A DNA stretch of 39,293 nt from a virus: the IMG/VR virus record IMGVR_UViG_3300035703_000195, positions 1 to 39,293 of that record; one strand, given 5' to 3'. Positions 16,356 to 22,845 of the stretch are shown piece by piece. The translations under genes and the position numbers were made by a program. How positions within the stretch are numbered: the stretch's first letter is position 1; every line of letters starts with the position of its first letter. The notes beneath the pieces are model-generated. The model searched no databases. It was not told the origin of the DNA and was given only the letters and a program-made list of their open reading frames with translations.

Positions 16356-16534
16356 TGCATGGGATATTCTGTCATCGAGGTAGGAATTAGATCAAGATTA
16401 TCTTCTGACCCTTCATTCTCGATTAGAAAACCGTACATCACCACAAAAGAACGGCCTTTATTGACTGCTTTCGTCACAAAATTGTCGCCGTAATGATACC
16501 AGTCACCTTCGTAATATGCGTCAGGGACTCTCAC
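16352..16534 (-). CDS. Small hypothetical protein (60 aa)
   Basis: This 60-aa acidic protein, rich in Tyr and Asp/Glu (YYEGDWYHYGDNF), starts at a GTG that overlaps the stop of the metallophosphoesterase gene (GTGA). It ends in an ATGA overlap with RusA, so it is coupled on both sides. No family was recognised. Confidence 0.55.
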   Translation of the reverse strand: MRVPDAYYEGDWYHYGDNFVTKAVNKGRSFVVMYGFLIENEGSEDNLDLIPTSMTEYPMQ

Positions 16535-17232
16535 TCCATAGGATGAAATATAGGTATCCTCCCTCCTTCATGGATCGTTAAAGCTCCAAGGCAGGGGGCG
16601 TTCCTATTGTATTTGCCATAATCAAAGGCAAATGACTCCACATCTATTAAGCATCCAGCATTAGCGGCCCATATCTTGTAGCCGTTCAGGGTGCGGATAT
16701 AATCAATCGCTGCAAAGCTATGTAGGTGGCCTATCACGGTCGATATGCCAGCATCTAGGGCGGCATTTCTATGACCATCCTTGCCGCTGTAACCTTGCCC
16801 GTGGATCATTCTAAAAGGGCTTGGAAGGTCATTAAAGCGCCACTCTTGACGGTATTCCCACTCCTTCGGGATCTCATAAAGCTCTTTATAGTCCTTTATG
16901 GCAATCGAGGGGATCTCAGCATCAAAAGCCTTCCTGATCCATCTTAGGCCATGATTAGAGGTGCATAACTTCAGCTTTGGAAATGCTTTTGCCCACTCTT
17001 TGATCTTCTCGCGCACGATCATGATTTCTTCGGTAGGACTATGACGGTATTCGGCCCCCTTCTTATGAGCAGAGCCGTGGAAAATGTCGATCTCGTCTCC
17101 GGTGTGCAGGATGTTACTGTTCGGGATCTTAAATTCCTTCTTCAAATCGAGACAAAACTGCAAAGCCTTCTCATGTTCGTAAGGCTTTTGATTATCAGGA
17201 ATTACCAAAATCGGCTTCCTATGATCTAGCAT
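16531..17232 (-). CDS. Metallophosphoesterase
   Basis: This 233-aa protein has the calcineurin-like metal site spread over IPDNQ (the usual D-x-H appears as D-x-Q), TGDEIDIF (G-D-x-x-D), SNHGLR (N-H), HGQGYSGKDGH and GHLHS (G-H-x-H). Phage enzymes of this group act on phosphoesters of nucleic acids or small nucleotides; the substrate here is unknown. The ATG at 17232 is preferred over a TTG one codon before. There is no clear ribosome site, and TATACT lies 10 bases upstream, so the message may be leaderless. Confidence 0.8.
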   Translation of the reverse strand: MLDHRKPILVIPDNQKPYEHEKALQFCLDLKKEFKIPNSNILHTGDEIDIFHGSAHKKGAEYRHSPTEEIMIVREKIKEWAKAFPKLKLCTSNHGLRWIRKAFDAEIPSIAIKDYKELYEIPKEWEYRQEWRFNDLPSPFRMIHGQGYSGKDGHRNAALDAGISTVIGHLHSFAAIDYIRTLNGYKIWAANAGCLIDVESFAFDYGKYNRNAPCLGALTIHEGGRIPIFHPME

Positions 17233-17302
17233 CAATTAAAAGAGTATATTGCTTTTCTATAGAATCAAATTTTTGTTACTATTTATTTGGGGGGATCAGG
17301 GG

Positions 17303-17386
17303 ATGATCGAAATTTGCGTTATTTTAATGACAGGTTGTCAAATGATGTTCGTAGTTATCGGAGTAGTGTTAGCGGCAAAAAAATAG
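17303..17386 (+). CDS. Possible 27-aa membrane micropeptide
   Basis: This short reading frame encodes a hydrophobic peptide (MIEICVILMTGCQ then FVVIGVVLAAKK), one membrane span with a basic end. GGGGGGATCAGGGG precedes the ATG. It is isolated on the plus strand between two leftward genes, and its stop touches the hairpin at 17386. The call rests only on composition and the G-rich ribosome site. Confidence 0.35.
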   Translation: MIEICVILMTGCQMMFVVIGVVLAAKK

Positions 17387-17406
17387 GGCCAGCCAACGGC
17401 TGACCC
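17378..17406 (-). terminator. Leftward terminator after the lysine-rich gene pair
   Basis: The arms GGG-C-CAGCC (17386-17394) and GGCTG-A-CCC (17398-17406) pair over eight positions with one mismatch and a 3-base loop. Read leftward, the stem is followed by CTATTTTTTTGCC, a clear T-run. It ends the transcript that leaves the gene at 17446 and separates it from the metallophosphoesterase operon. Confidence 0.8.
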
Positions 17407-17445
17407 CATTTGTTACAAAGTTACCACAAAGACCCTACATTGTGG

Positions 17446-17685
17446 TCACTTTTTGCTTTTCTTACCGACGCACTTCCACTTTTTGCGGCTCAAGTTGTTC
17501 GGAGTATTTGGATCATTCTGCTTCTCTTTAGGGAGGCGCTTCTTGATTCCATAACTTCGAGCACAATAACTATCGCCGCGAGTAGTACCGGGCGCGATTG
17601 TGTATCCCTTGGCTCCGTATTTGACGACCTTGGTCCGGCCAGTTTTCTTATTTACGACCTTCTTAGAAAACTTTTTCTCAGCCAT
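17446..17685 (-). CDS. Small basic protein with conserved GDSYCARS motif
   Basis: This is a 79-aa Lys-rich protein (MAEKKFSKKVVNKKTGRTK). A central TIAPGTTRGDSYCARSYGI and a C-terminal NLSRKKWKCVGKKSKK resemble a recurring family of small phage proteins of unknown role. The two cysteines lie about 30 residues apart. It is the last gene before the terminator and follows the 94-aa basic gene by 3 bases. It may bind nucleic acid; no function is known to me. Confidence 0.65.
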   Translation of the reverse strand: MAEKKFSKKVVNKKTGRTKVVKYGAKGYTIAPGTTRGDSYCARSYGIKKRLPKEKQNDPNTPNNLSRKKWKCVGKKSKK

Positions 17686-17688
17686 GTG

Positions 17689-17973
17689 TCATTTCTTCTT
17701 TGCTGTTTTAGCCGATTGACGGAATGCCTTGGCTGTTGGAGCGCCTTTGCTTCCTACTTTACGCATCTTTTCTCCGCTTCCTGCTTTGATCCGTTCGCGC
17801 TTGGCATGAATGTTCGCATAAAGCCCCTTCTTTGCTTTTGCGGGCTTTTTCTTGGCCTTGCCAGCCTCACTGAAGGCAATCGCAATAGCTTGTTTCTGCG
17901 GCCTTCCAGAGCGAACTAGCTCCGAGATGTTTTGACTAATGACTTTCTTGCTCGATCCCTTTTTTAATGGCAT
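17689..17973 (-). CDS. DUF6496-like small basic protein
   Basis: This 94-aa protein combines [20 protein letters not shown] and [20 protein letters not shown] with [20 protein letters not shown], two short blocks common in phage proteins with Lys/Ala-rich ends. It is very basic and probably binds nucleic acid. Its start lies inside the preceding 47-aa gene in another frame (38-base overlap). The family label is from memory of the motif and should be treated as likely, not certain. Confidence 0.6.
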   Translation of the reverse strand: MPLKKGSSKKVISQNISELVRSGRPQKQAIAIAFSEAGKAKKKPAKAKKGLYANIHAKRERIKAGSGEKMRKVGSKGAPTAKAFRQSAKTAKKK

Positions 17974-18079
17974 TTGTATCCACTCCTTCTAATTTAGCTA
18001 CCCGTTCATTCAGGTTATCAATAGCTTGGGTTATCTTTTGCAAAACCTCAATCAATTCCTTCAAATCTTCCTGTGTCAT
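17936..18079 (-). CDS. Small coiled-coil protein (47 aa)
   Basis: This 47-aa protein has a clear heptad pattern ([20 protein letters not shown], then RVAKLEGV). It has an excellent ribosome site (GAGGAGGACGA) formed by the last codons of the preceding gene, with which it overlaps by ATGA. Its end overlaps the 94-aa gene by 38 bases. It is probably an oligomer or an adaptor; no family was recognised. Confidence 0.6.
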   Translation of the reverse strand: MTQEDLKELIEVLQKITQAIDNLNERVAKLEGVDTNAIKKGIEQESH

Positions 18080-18252
18080 TCGTCCTCCTCTCTATCATCG
18101 TCTCTATCGTCGTCTCGATCATCACGATAATCCATTTCTTCGTCCCAATATGATCTCGTTTCATAAGAATTACACTTTGGGCAAACAATCATGTGGCTGT
18201 TGTTAAATTCCATGTGCCCGCAATTCATACATAAATGTTCCATGCAAGCCAT
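18076..18252 (-). CDS. Zinc-ribbon protein with acidic repeat tail
   Basis: This 58-aa protein has a C-x2-C...C-x2-C zinc ribbon (C8, C11, C24, C27: HLCMNCGHM and IVCPKCNS) followed by a strongly acidic Asp/Arg repeat ([17 protein letters not shown]). The acidic repeat DNA also creates the ribosome site of the next gene. Start and end overlap the neighbours. Small zinc ribbons of this kind often bind polymerase or nucleic acid; the partner is unknown. Confidence 0.65.
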   Translation of the reverse strand: MACMEHLCMNCGHMEFNNSHMIVCPKCNSYETRSYWDEEMDYRDDRDDDRDDDREEDE

Positions 18253-18509
18253 TATTTGCTCACTCTCTCTTCGAACTCTAAAAGCAGGTTAGTTAGGTCT
18301 GCGTCGAGCCAATATTTCATGTTCTTTGCCATTCTAACGGGGTCCGAATTGCCTATGTTCTCAGAGGATTCCACCCTCAGAGCCTCATATCCCTCAATCC
18401 AAGCCCACCCCTTCATGATGCTATCGTTCAATTCGATCTTGAAAATAGCGGTCGCAAAGGGCTTTTCTCCGTTGTAATTGATCAATTCCTTGCTGTTCAT
18501 TACCATCAT
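18252..18509 (-). CDS. Hypothetical protein (85 aa)
   Basis: This 85-aa protein starts at the first ATG of ATGATG, overlapping the upstream stop by ATGA; an upstream in-frame ATG at 18581 lies inside the previous gene and is not preferred. It contains ATAIFKIELNDSIMKGWAWI and a C-terminal helix WLDADLTNLLLEFEERVSK. No family was recognised. It belongs to the long row of coupled small genes. Confidence 0.55.
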   Translation of the reverse strand: MMVMNSKELINYNGEKPFATAIFKIELNDSIMKGWAWIEGYEALRVESSENIGNSDPVRMAKNMKYWLDADLTNLLLEFEERVSK

Positions 18510-18679
18510 ACAATTCGTCCCTTTCTTGCCAAAACTTCGATTGCATACGCGATTGCAAGGTCTATATCGTCCGTCTCGCAATTTGCTATGTGATAGGTGT
18601 TGCCTTCAATGTAGGCCGTATCACCCGTCTGGTTCAATTCGTCTACTAGGGTCGTCAATTCAGTATGCTTTTCCTTCAT
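18506..18679 (-). CDS. Hypothetical protein (57 aa)
   Basis: This 57-aa protein has GGAGATAAC as ribosome site and ATGA overlaps on both sides. It shows a beta-hairpin-like middle (TAYIEGNTYHIANCETDD) and a helix (IDLAIAYAIEVLARKGRIV). No family was recognised. It was picked by its ribosome site and coupling. Confidence 0.55.
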   Translation of the reverse strand: MKEKHTELTTLVDELNQTGDTAYIEGNTYHIANCETDDIDLAIAYAIEVLARKGRIV

Positions 18680-18858
18680 GTTATCTCCATTTCGGTTTTT
18701 ACTGCATTTAACTGCTGTTCAATACGCTTGATGTACAGCTTGACGGTCGCCAAAAACTCCGGGTTTTCGCTTGTCAGCCACGCACCAAAACACTCATTTG
18801 CATTTTCTGTTAACATCAACAGGTTTACAAGTTCAAAATCTGCTTTTTTTGCGTCCAT
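18676..18858 (-). CDS. Hypothetical helical protein (60 aa)
   Basis: This 60-aa protein starts at ATG 18858 with GGAG seven bases upstream; a TTG two codons earlier is not needed. It is mostly helical (FELVNLLMLTENANECFGAW, then a helix ending IEQQLNAVKTEMEIT). No family was recognised. It overlaps the next gene by ATGA. Confidence 0.55.
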   Translation of the reverse strand: MDAKKADFELVNLLMLTENANECFGAWLTSENPEFLATVKLYIKRIEQQLNAVKTEMEIT

Positions 18859-18860
18859 GT

Positions 18861-19214
18861 TCAATCTCCTGAGTCATAGGTTGAATGAAAATACAATTTG
18901 CCTTCCTTGCTCTTATAGGCCGAATACTCCACCCCGGTCCATCCGGGATAATCCTCGTTTTGCTGCAAGTATTCCATGACCTCATGGGGAGGCGCGTCTG
19001 TCTCAATCTCGCGCTTCCATGTGGTATAGCAGCGCCCCTCGGCCTCTACGATCCACCCTGTATCTGATTTAGCCCCCTTCACTGGCAGGTTTTTAATGTG
19101 CAATCTCATAACTTCACTCATTCCTTCCGCGTATTCACGCTCTTGTTTTCGTTTCAAAAACCTTTCAAAAACCTTAAAACCTTGTTTCCAATAAAAAAGC
19201 ATCTCTTCTTCCAC
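18861..19214 (-). CDS. Hypothetical protein (117 aa)
   Basis: This protein likely starts at GTG 19214, since AAAGGAG lies five bases upstream; ATG 19202 is an alternative. It has a basic helical first part (FKVFERFLKRKQEREYAEGM) and a beta-type second part (GWIVEAEGRCYTTWKREIET). The start overlaps the preceding gene by 41 bases. No family was recognised. Confidence 0.5.
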   Translation of the reverse strand: MEEEMLFYWKQGFKVFERFLKRKQEREYAEGMSEVMRLHIKNLPVKGAKSDTGWIVEAEGRCYTTWKREIETDAPPHEVMEYLQQNEDYPGWTGVEYSAYKSKEGKLYFHSTYDSGD

Positions 19215-19386
19215 TTTCGCTCCTTTCAAGGCGCTTCATTATCTCGGTCCTGTATGCCTCCGAGCGCTCTTTATAGTGCTCCTCATACTCTTTGAGACCT
19301 TCTTTCCTGTGCATGGTTCTAAGGGCGATAGCGGCCTGATAAAGCGCCATCAATGCACTGTTTTCTACCTGCTTCAAGTCGCTCAT
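19174..19386 (-). CDS. Hypothetical helical protein (70 aa)
   Basis: This 70-aa protein starts at ATG 19386 with AAGGAG upstream and an ATGA overlap with the preceding stop. The upstream extension to 19458 lies inside the previous gene. It is helical and charged (ALMALYQAAIALRTMHRKEG, then KEYEEHYKERSEAYRTEIMK). No family was recognised. Confidence 0.55.
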   Translation of the reverse strand: MSDLKQVENSALMALYQAAIALRTMHRKEGLKEYEEHYKERSEAYRTEIMKRLERSESGRRDAFLLETRF

Positions 19387-19967
19387 TTGCTTTTCTCCTT
19401 TTCCAATAGTTCGCACAAATACTTCGCGTATTTTTCGCGGGTCGCGTAGGTCCTGCAATCCGCAAAAAACTTCAAATAGTATTTCCTATTCCATTGGTCA
19501 TGATACCGAAGGGCCTCAGTTAACTCGGCCACTTTTGCGCGATACCATTCAGCATGAGCAACGGCCTTTTTTGTTGCGCGGGCCTCCCGGATCTTGCCGC
19601 GGGCGGTCTCTTTTAAAACCAGCATCACCCCCAGTCCGTGGTTCGATCCGCCGCATTCACATTCACAATTCGGCCCCCTAGCATGGGCACAAATCTGATT
19701 GCACTTGCAATCGGTAACGGTCTCGGTTTTGGTATAAAACCTCCCCCGCACTTTTCCCATGTACTCGAAGGCCGTAGCGTTCCCGCACTGGCATTCCGTC
19801 CCTTGCGGGGCAGCGTGGCCCGGCGTGTTTTTGTTGGTCTCCAGAGTCGCGCAAAACGGAGTCAGGCAATCAATGCACCTAAAATAATGGCGCGTAACTG
19901 CGGGCAACTGCGGCGATGCTATGACTTTGTTTTCGATCATGCGGGCAAGTCGTTTCATTGTTTTCAT
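19383..19967 (-). CDS. Cysteine-rich zinc-binding protein
   Basis: This 194-aa protein has about a dozen cysteines in its first 120 residues: FRCIDCLTPFC, ECQCGN, DCKCNQICAHARGPNCECEC, then GGSNHG. The C-x-C-N...C-x2-A-x-GP-x-C-x-C-x-C-GG-x-NHG block is one I recognise from small phage zinc proteins of unknown function. The C-terminal third is a charged helix. It could bind nucleic acid. It starts 45 bases after the clamp gene and couples into the 70-aa gene. Confidence 0.65.
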   Translation of the reverse strand: MKTMKRLARMIENKVIASPQLPAVTRHYFRCIDCLTPFCATLETNKNTPGHAAPQGTECQCGNATAFEYMGKVRGRFYTKTETVTDCKCNQICAHARGPNCECECGGSNHGLGVMLVLKETARGKIREARATKKAVAHAEWYRAKVAELTEALRYHDQWNRKYYLKFFADCRTYATREKYAKYLCELLEKEKSK

Positions 19968-20012
19968 GTTTATCTTTCCTTTTGAAAAGGCCCTTCCTTG
20001 GGGCGTGGTTAG

Positions 20013-20681
20013 TTATGCGGTTGCCTGTTCTTCGGTATAACTTGCACCCTTTTCGATCTTTTTAAGCTCCTTATAAACCTCGTTAGGCCATGCTTCCATT
20101 ATGTTAGTCCGCATTGGCATAATCACGCCAATATCGCGGGTTTTTTCATCTCCGATTGCGCGAACGATAACAGGTGCAGATTGCTCAGAAACTCGAAAGA
20201 TAACACCCTTATGAGAGGGGTGATCTTGTAATGCTTCCGCAATTTGGGCGATATAATCGGCATTTAAAGCGAACTCAATAAATCCAGTAGGGTTTGGAAT
20301 TACTGCATCAATGTCGGGATAATTCGGAACACCCTGAGAGGTTTCGAGTTTAAGAATCGCGCCCCCGAACTCGAAGCGAACTTGACCCGCAATGTCTTCT
20401 CCCCTGATTTCAATTTCATCAGGTAGTTTTTTAATCTCGCGCAAAAGGTTTGAAAGGTGTTTTTTGCCTTCAATATGCGGCAAAAATAAATCGCGGGTGA
20501 CCATGGTGCCATCTTGAATGTACCTCACTGCCATTTTATGCCCGTCAGTTGCGACCATACGGGTGACCCCGTCCACGGTTTTTTCAATTTTCAAACATTG
20601 AATCTGATAGCGCATGACATCAGTCGATGCACAATCGAGCATTTTCGAGGCTATTTTAAGGGTTTTTTTGGTAAGGATCAT
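20013..20681 (-). CDS. Sliding clamp-like (DnaN-type) processivity factor
   Basis: This 222-aa protein has two short blocks of bacterial beta clamps: RMVATDGHKMAVR (residues 41-53), like the ATDGHRLA motif, and IGVIMPMRT with MPMR at 188-191, like the closing MPMRL of DnaN. Bacterial clamps are about 370 aa with three domains, while this is the size of the two-domain trimeric clamp of phage T4. It probably forms a ring on DNA. As no phage DNA polymerase is visible, it may hold the host replicase. An extra 31 residues follow the MPMR. The ribosome site is AGAAAACACA, weak. Confidence 0.65.
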   Translation of the reverse strand: MILTKKTLKIASKMLDCASTDVMRYQIQCLKIEKTVDGVTRMVATDGHKMAVRYIQDGTMVTRDLFLPHIEGKKHLSNLLREIKKLPDEIEIRGEDIAGQVRFEFGGAILKLETSQGVPNYPDIDAVIPNPTGFIEFALNADYIAQIAEALQDHPSHKGVIFRVSEQSAPVIVRAIGDEKTRDIGVIMPMRTNIMEAWPNEVYKELKKIEKGASYTEEQATA

Positions 20682-20804
20682 TGTGTTTTCTCCAATTCTG
20701 AATCGGCAGTTATCCGGCGCGATAGTGCGGCGAATTGTAGGGGCCTCATCAGTACGCGCATAACGCGTAGACCGCGCCCCTAGCAGGGGCGGCGGTTTCG
20801 GCCT

Positions 20805-20876
20805 TTATTTCGTGCCTTCCCAAAACATTAGGAAGGTGAGGGGCGGGATCAGCAGCATCAAGTAATCAATGTTCAT
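20805..20876 (-). CDS. Possible 23-aa membrane micropeptide
   Basis: This is a 23-aa peptide with one hydrophobic stretch (YLMLLIPPLTFLMFW) and a GTK end. No ribosome site is obvious; the near-palindrome at 20878 lies directly before the ATG. It resembles other membrane micropeptides in this region, which is the main reason to list it. Confidence 0.35.
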   Translation of the reverse strand: MNIDYLMLLIPPLTFLMFWEGTK

Positions 20877-20877
20877 C

Positions 20878-20897
20878 GTGTGATCATGTTAACAGCA
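20878..20897. promoter_or_regulatory. Near-palindromic operator-like motif, copy 1
   Basis: This 20-bp site, GTGTGATCATGTTAACAGCA, matches the sites at 22823-22842 (17 of 20) and 25574-25593 (17 of 20). The core is a near-palindrome around CATG. It lies in the gap between the 134-aa gene and the clamp region. A repressor or activator site is the simplest idea. Confidence 0.5.
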
Positions 20898-20910
20898 TTC
20901 AATGGACGCG

Positions 20911-21315
20911 TCAATACTCTTGATCCACGCGCCCCCGGCGGGCCTCTTTCCAGCGCCGAAAAACCCACGCTATCCACTCCGATGGCGCGATGGTCTCCCA
21001 TACTTCGCCATCGCCAGCCCCGTACCATGCGCGGGTTGCCTTCCTCATGCTCCAATAATTCCACGCAAAAACGGGATGCCATGAGGTCACGCGGCCGCCC
21101 GAATCGCAGTCTTGAAGCCCGACGGCGAGCCAGTAAGGGAAGCACTTCCGGGCGCGAGAGGCGAGCTTATCGATCCAATACGGGCGAATGGGACCGTGCC
21201 ACGGGATCGGACCGCCGGAAAGACCGTTCTTGTATTCAAAAAACCACCGGCGGCCGTCTGGCAAGGCGCGCGGGAATTGGTAGATTTTAAGGTTTCCGAG
21301 TTTGTATCGTTTCAT
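20911..21315 (-). CDS. Hypothetical GC-rich gene, 134 aa
   Basis: This 134-aa basic, Trp-rich protein (MKRYKLGNLKIYQFPRAL start; HPVFAWNYWSMRKATRAWYG in the middle) has GGGGGTG as ribosome site. The reading back to 21369 is rejected because it overlaps the previous gene and has no ribosome site. Base use is much richer in G and C than in neighbouring early genes, like ArdC. No family was recognised. Confidence 0.55.
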   Translation of the reverse strand: MKRYKLGNLKIYQFPRALPDGRRWFFEYKNGLSGGPIPWHGPIRPYWIDKLASRARKCFPYWLAVGLQDCDSGGRVTSWHPVFAWNYWSMRKATRAWYGAGDGEVWETIAPSEWIAWVFRRWKEARRGRVDQEY

Positions 21316-21602
21316 GCTGCACCCCCTTCGCGTCCGCAATGCGGGCATGGTTGCGCGACAAGCTCCCAAGCGCGGGCCTCTACTTGGAGTCTTTCGATCT
21401 CCGAGATCGAAAACACTCCCGCGAGGGTCATTGCCTCGCCGACGATCTGCGAAGCGACCTGTTTCAGTGTTACGGGGCGACGGCCTCCACGCTCCACGGG
21501 CGCGCTGAATGCGGCCACCATCTCCGGCCCCAAGTAGGGCAGCGGTTCAAAGTCGGGGCGGCGGGCAATGTCATAAGCGGCGAAAAACTGGTTACGGGTC
21601 AT
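21312..21602 (-). CDS. Hypothetical GC-rich gene with C-terminal CPHCG
   Basis: This 96-aa protein begins MTRNQFFAAYDIARRPDFEP and ends with a cysteine knuckle (QPCPHCGREGGAA). It has GGAG upstream and an ATGA overlap with the next gene. A helix (ISEIERLQVEARAWELVAQ) comes before the knuckle. Codon use is GC-rich as in ArdC. No family was recognised; the CPHCG suggests half a zinc site or a dimeric one. Confidence 0.55.
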   Translation of the reverse strand: MTRNQFFAAYDIARRPDFEPLPYLGPEMVAAFSAPVERGGRRPVTLKQVASQIVGEAMTLAGVFSISEIERLQVEARAWELVAQPCPHCGREGGAA

Positions 21603-21618
21603 GATAGGGGTCTCCTTT

Positions 21619-21804
21619 TTAGATTAGGTTCATGCCGAGTGAATCGGCGGCCTGTTCAATGGTCATTTTTCCGGCTTCAAGGTCTTCAATGACATCGGTT
21701 AGGTGTCCGTGCCATTCCGCTGCCCCCTCGTCTTCCTCGCTATCGAATACGATTTGGGCGCGCTGTTGTTTGAGGTATTGAATCACTTTTAAAAGATCGT
21801 GCAT
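21619..21804 (-). CDS. Small acidic protein next to ArdC
   Basis: This 61-aa acidic protein starts at ATG 21804 with AGAGG upstream; the longer reading to 21966 lies inside ArdC. It has a helix (MHDLLKVIQYLKQQRAQIVF), an acidic linker (DSEEDEGAAE) and a last helix (LEAGKMTIEQAADSLGMNLI). The acidic surface could suit an antirestriction or DNA-mimic partner, but this is a guess from charge and position. Confidence 0.55.
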   Translation of the reverse strand: MHDLLKVIQYLKQQRAQIVFDSEEDEGAAEWHGHLTDVIEDLEAGKMTIEQAADSLGMNLI

Positions 21805-21821
21805 TTTTTTGGTTTCCTCTC

Positions 21822-21840
21822 GGTTGGTTGGTTGGTTGGG
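21822..21840 (+). repeat. (GGTT)4GGG tetranucleotide repeat
   Basis: Four and a half units of GGTT lie in the gap between ArdC and the 61-aa gene. Five GG pairs in a row can form a two-layer G-quadruplex in the plus strand. Length change here would alter the spacing ahead of the 61-aa gene's ribosome site region. Next to it a 5-bp hairpin (AGGCC/GGCCT) is seen at 21841-21856. Confidence 0.6.
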
Positions 21841-21868
21841 AGGCCTTCCATGGCCTCTAGGTTTCGAT

Positions 21869-22771
21869 TTAAGCGGTTTTTGTCTCCGGGGCATAGGTTG
21901 CGCCCGTGATGTGGTCTGCGGCCTTCTGAGCGGCTCCTGCGGCCTGTAACGCGAGCCGGGAGTCACCCTTTAAAACCTTGATCCATGAGGCAAGATAGGC
22001 CGCGCTGTTGTCCATGAGGTCGCTCCCGTCAATCCCGGCGGTGGCGAGCAGGAAAGCGCTCCCCATTTCAGCCACTAGCTCCTCTTTCGAGTACTCATGG
22101 GAGCCGAACGAGGCGAGTTTCGTCAAGCTGTCCCGGTTCAAACGCGAACGGTGGCCCGTAGAGTGGGCAAGCTCATGGAACAGGGTTCCGTAGTAATGGG
22201 CGGGCGTTTGGAAGGTCTCGCGCGGCGGCATAGCCACAAGGTCCATGGATGGCGCGTAGCACGCCCGCGTCCCCTTGTGGACGATTTGCGGGCGGCCCGC
22301 GAAGCCTTGGACGATCCGCTCCGCGCTTTCGATCGGGTTGAATGCGGGGCGCGGAGTGACCGGGGTCGCGTCGATGCCGAGGGCTTCCGGGGTGATCCCG
22401 TCAATCTGATCGAGGTTAAAGACGGTGTAATGGCGAAGGAAGGCGAAGCTCTCAGGGTCTCCCCCTTCCTCCCCGTCACGGGTGACGCGGTTCCAGTAGG
22501 TGACGGGCGTCCCGGTCGATCCGGCCTTGACGCGGCCCCCGCGCTCCCGGACTTGGTTGAAGGTCAGCCAGTACGGAGTCGAGAATCCCGCGCACCCGGT
22601 CAGGATCGCGTTAATTCCCCGGTAGACAGTCCCGGTCGCAGGGTTGCGCTGGACCATCGCGGCTCCGGTTGCGGGGTCCCATGGGCGTTTCCACGGGTTG
22701 ACGCCCGCTTCCATCCGGGCGATCAGGGTTTCGGTAACGCGCTCGTAAACGGTCTTTTTTGATTCACTCAT
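21869..22771 (-). CDS. ardC: ArdC-type antirestriction protein
   Basis: This 300-aa protein has both ArdC parts. The N-terminal single-strand DNA-binding domain (DUF1738 type) reads VYERVTETLIARMEAGVNPW, then RGINAILTG and PYWLTFNQV. A C-terminal zincin protease-like domain has FHELAHSTGHRSRL, giving H-E-x-x-H, and the downstream EELVAEMGSAFL as third ligand region. Plasmid ArdC protects incoming single-stranded DNA against type I and II restriction. The start at 22771 has GGAG at ten bases; an extension to 22807 has none. The gene is clearly richer in G and C than the structural genes, which suggests separate acquisition. Confidence 0.9.
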   Translation of the reverse strand: MSESKKTVYERVTETLIARMEAGVNPWKRPWDPATGAAMVQRNPATGTVYRGINAILTGCAGFSTPYWLTFNQVRERGGRVKAGSTGTPVTYWNRVTRDGEEGGDPESFAFLRHYTVFNLDQIDGITPEALGIDATPVTPRPAFNPIESAERIVQGFAGRPQIVHKGTRACYAPSMDLVAMPPRETFQTPAHYYGTLFHELAHSTGHRSRLNRDSLTKLASFGSHEYSKEELVAEMGSAFLLATAGIDGSDLMDNSAAYLASWIKVLKGDSRLALQAAGAAQKAADHITGATYAPETKTA

Positions 22772-22822
22772 TAGTAGGGGTCTCCTGTAGGGTTGCGGCC
22801 CGATCATTCGAGCCGTACATCA

Positions 22823-22842
22823 GTGTTAACATGATAACAGCA
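22823..22842. promoter_or_regulatory. Near-palindromic operator-like motif, copy 2
   Basis: The site GTGTTAACATGATAACAGCA lies 51 bases upstream of the ArdC start. It contains GTTAACATGATAAC, close to a perfect palindrome. It matches copy 1 at 17 of 20 positions and copy 3 at 16 of 20. Its place suggests control of ArdC. Confidence 0.55.
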
Positions 22843-22845
22843 TGA

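Noticed and set aside
17236-17302. Clear promoter for the metallophosphoesterase operon
   Set aside because: TATACT at 17243-17248 is a fair -10, but no good -35 is found at 16-18 bases, so it is not listed as a feature.
22097-22762. 221-aa plus-strand frame opposite ArdC
   Set aside because: It is an open frame caused by high GC, antisense to a well supported gene; the protein has no recognisable pattern.
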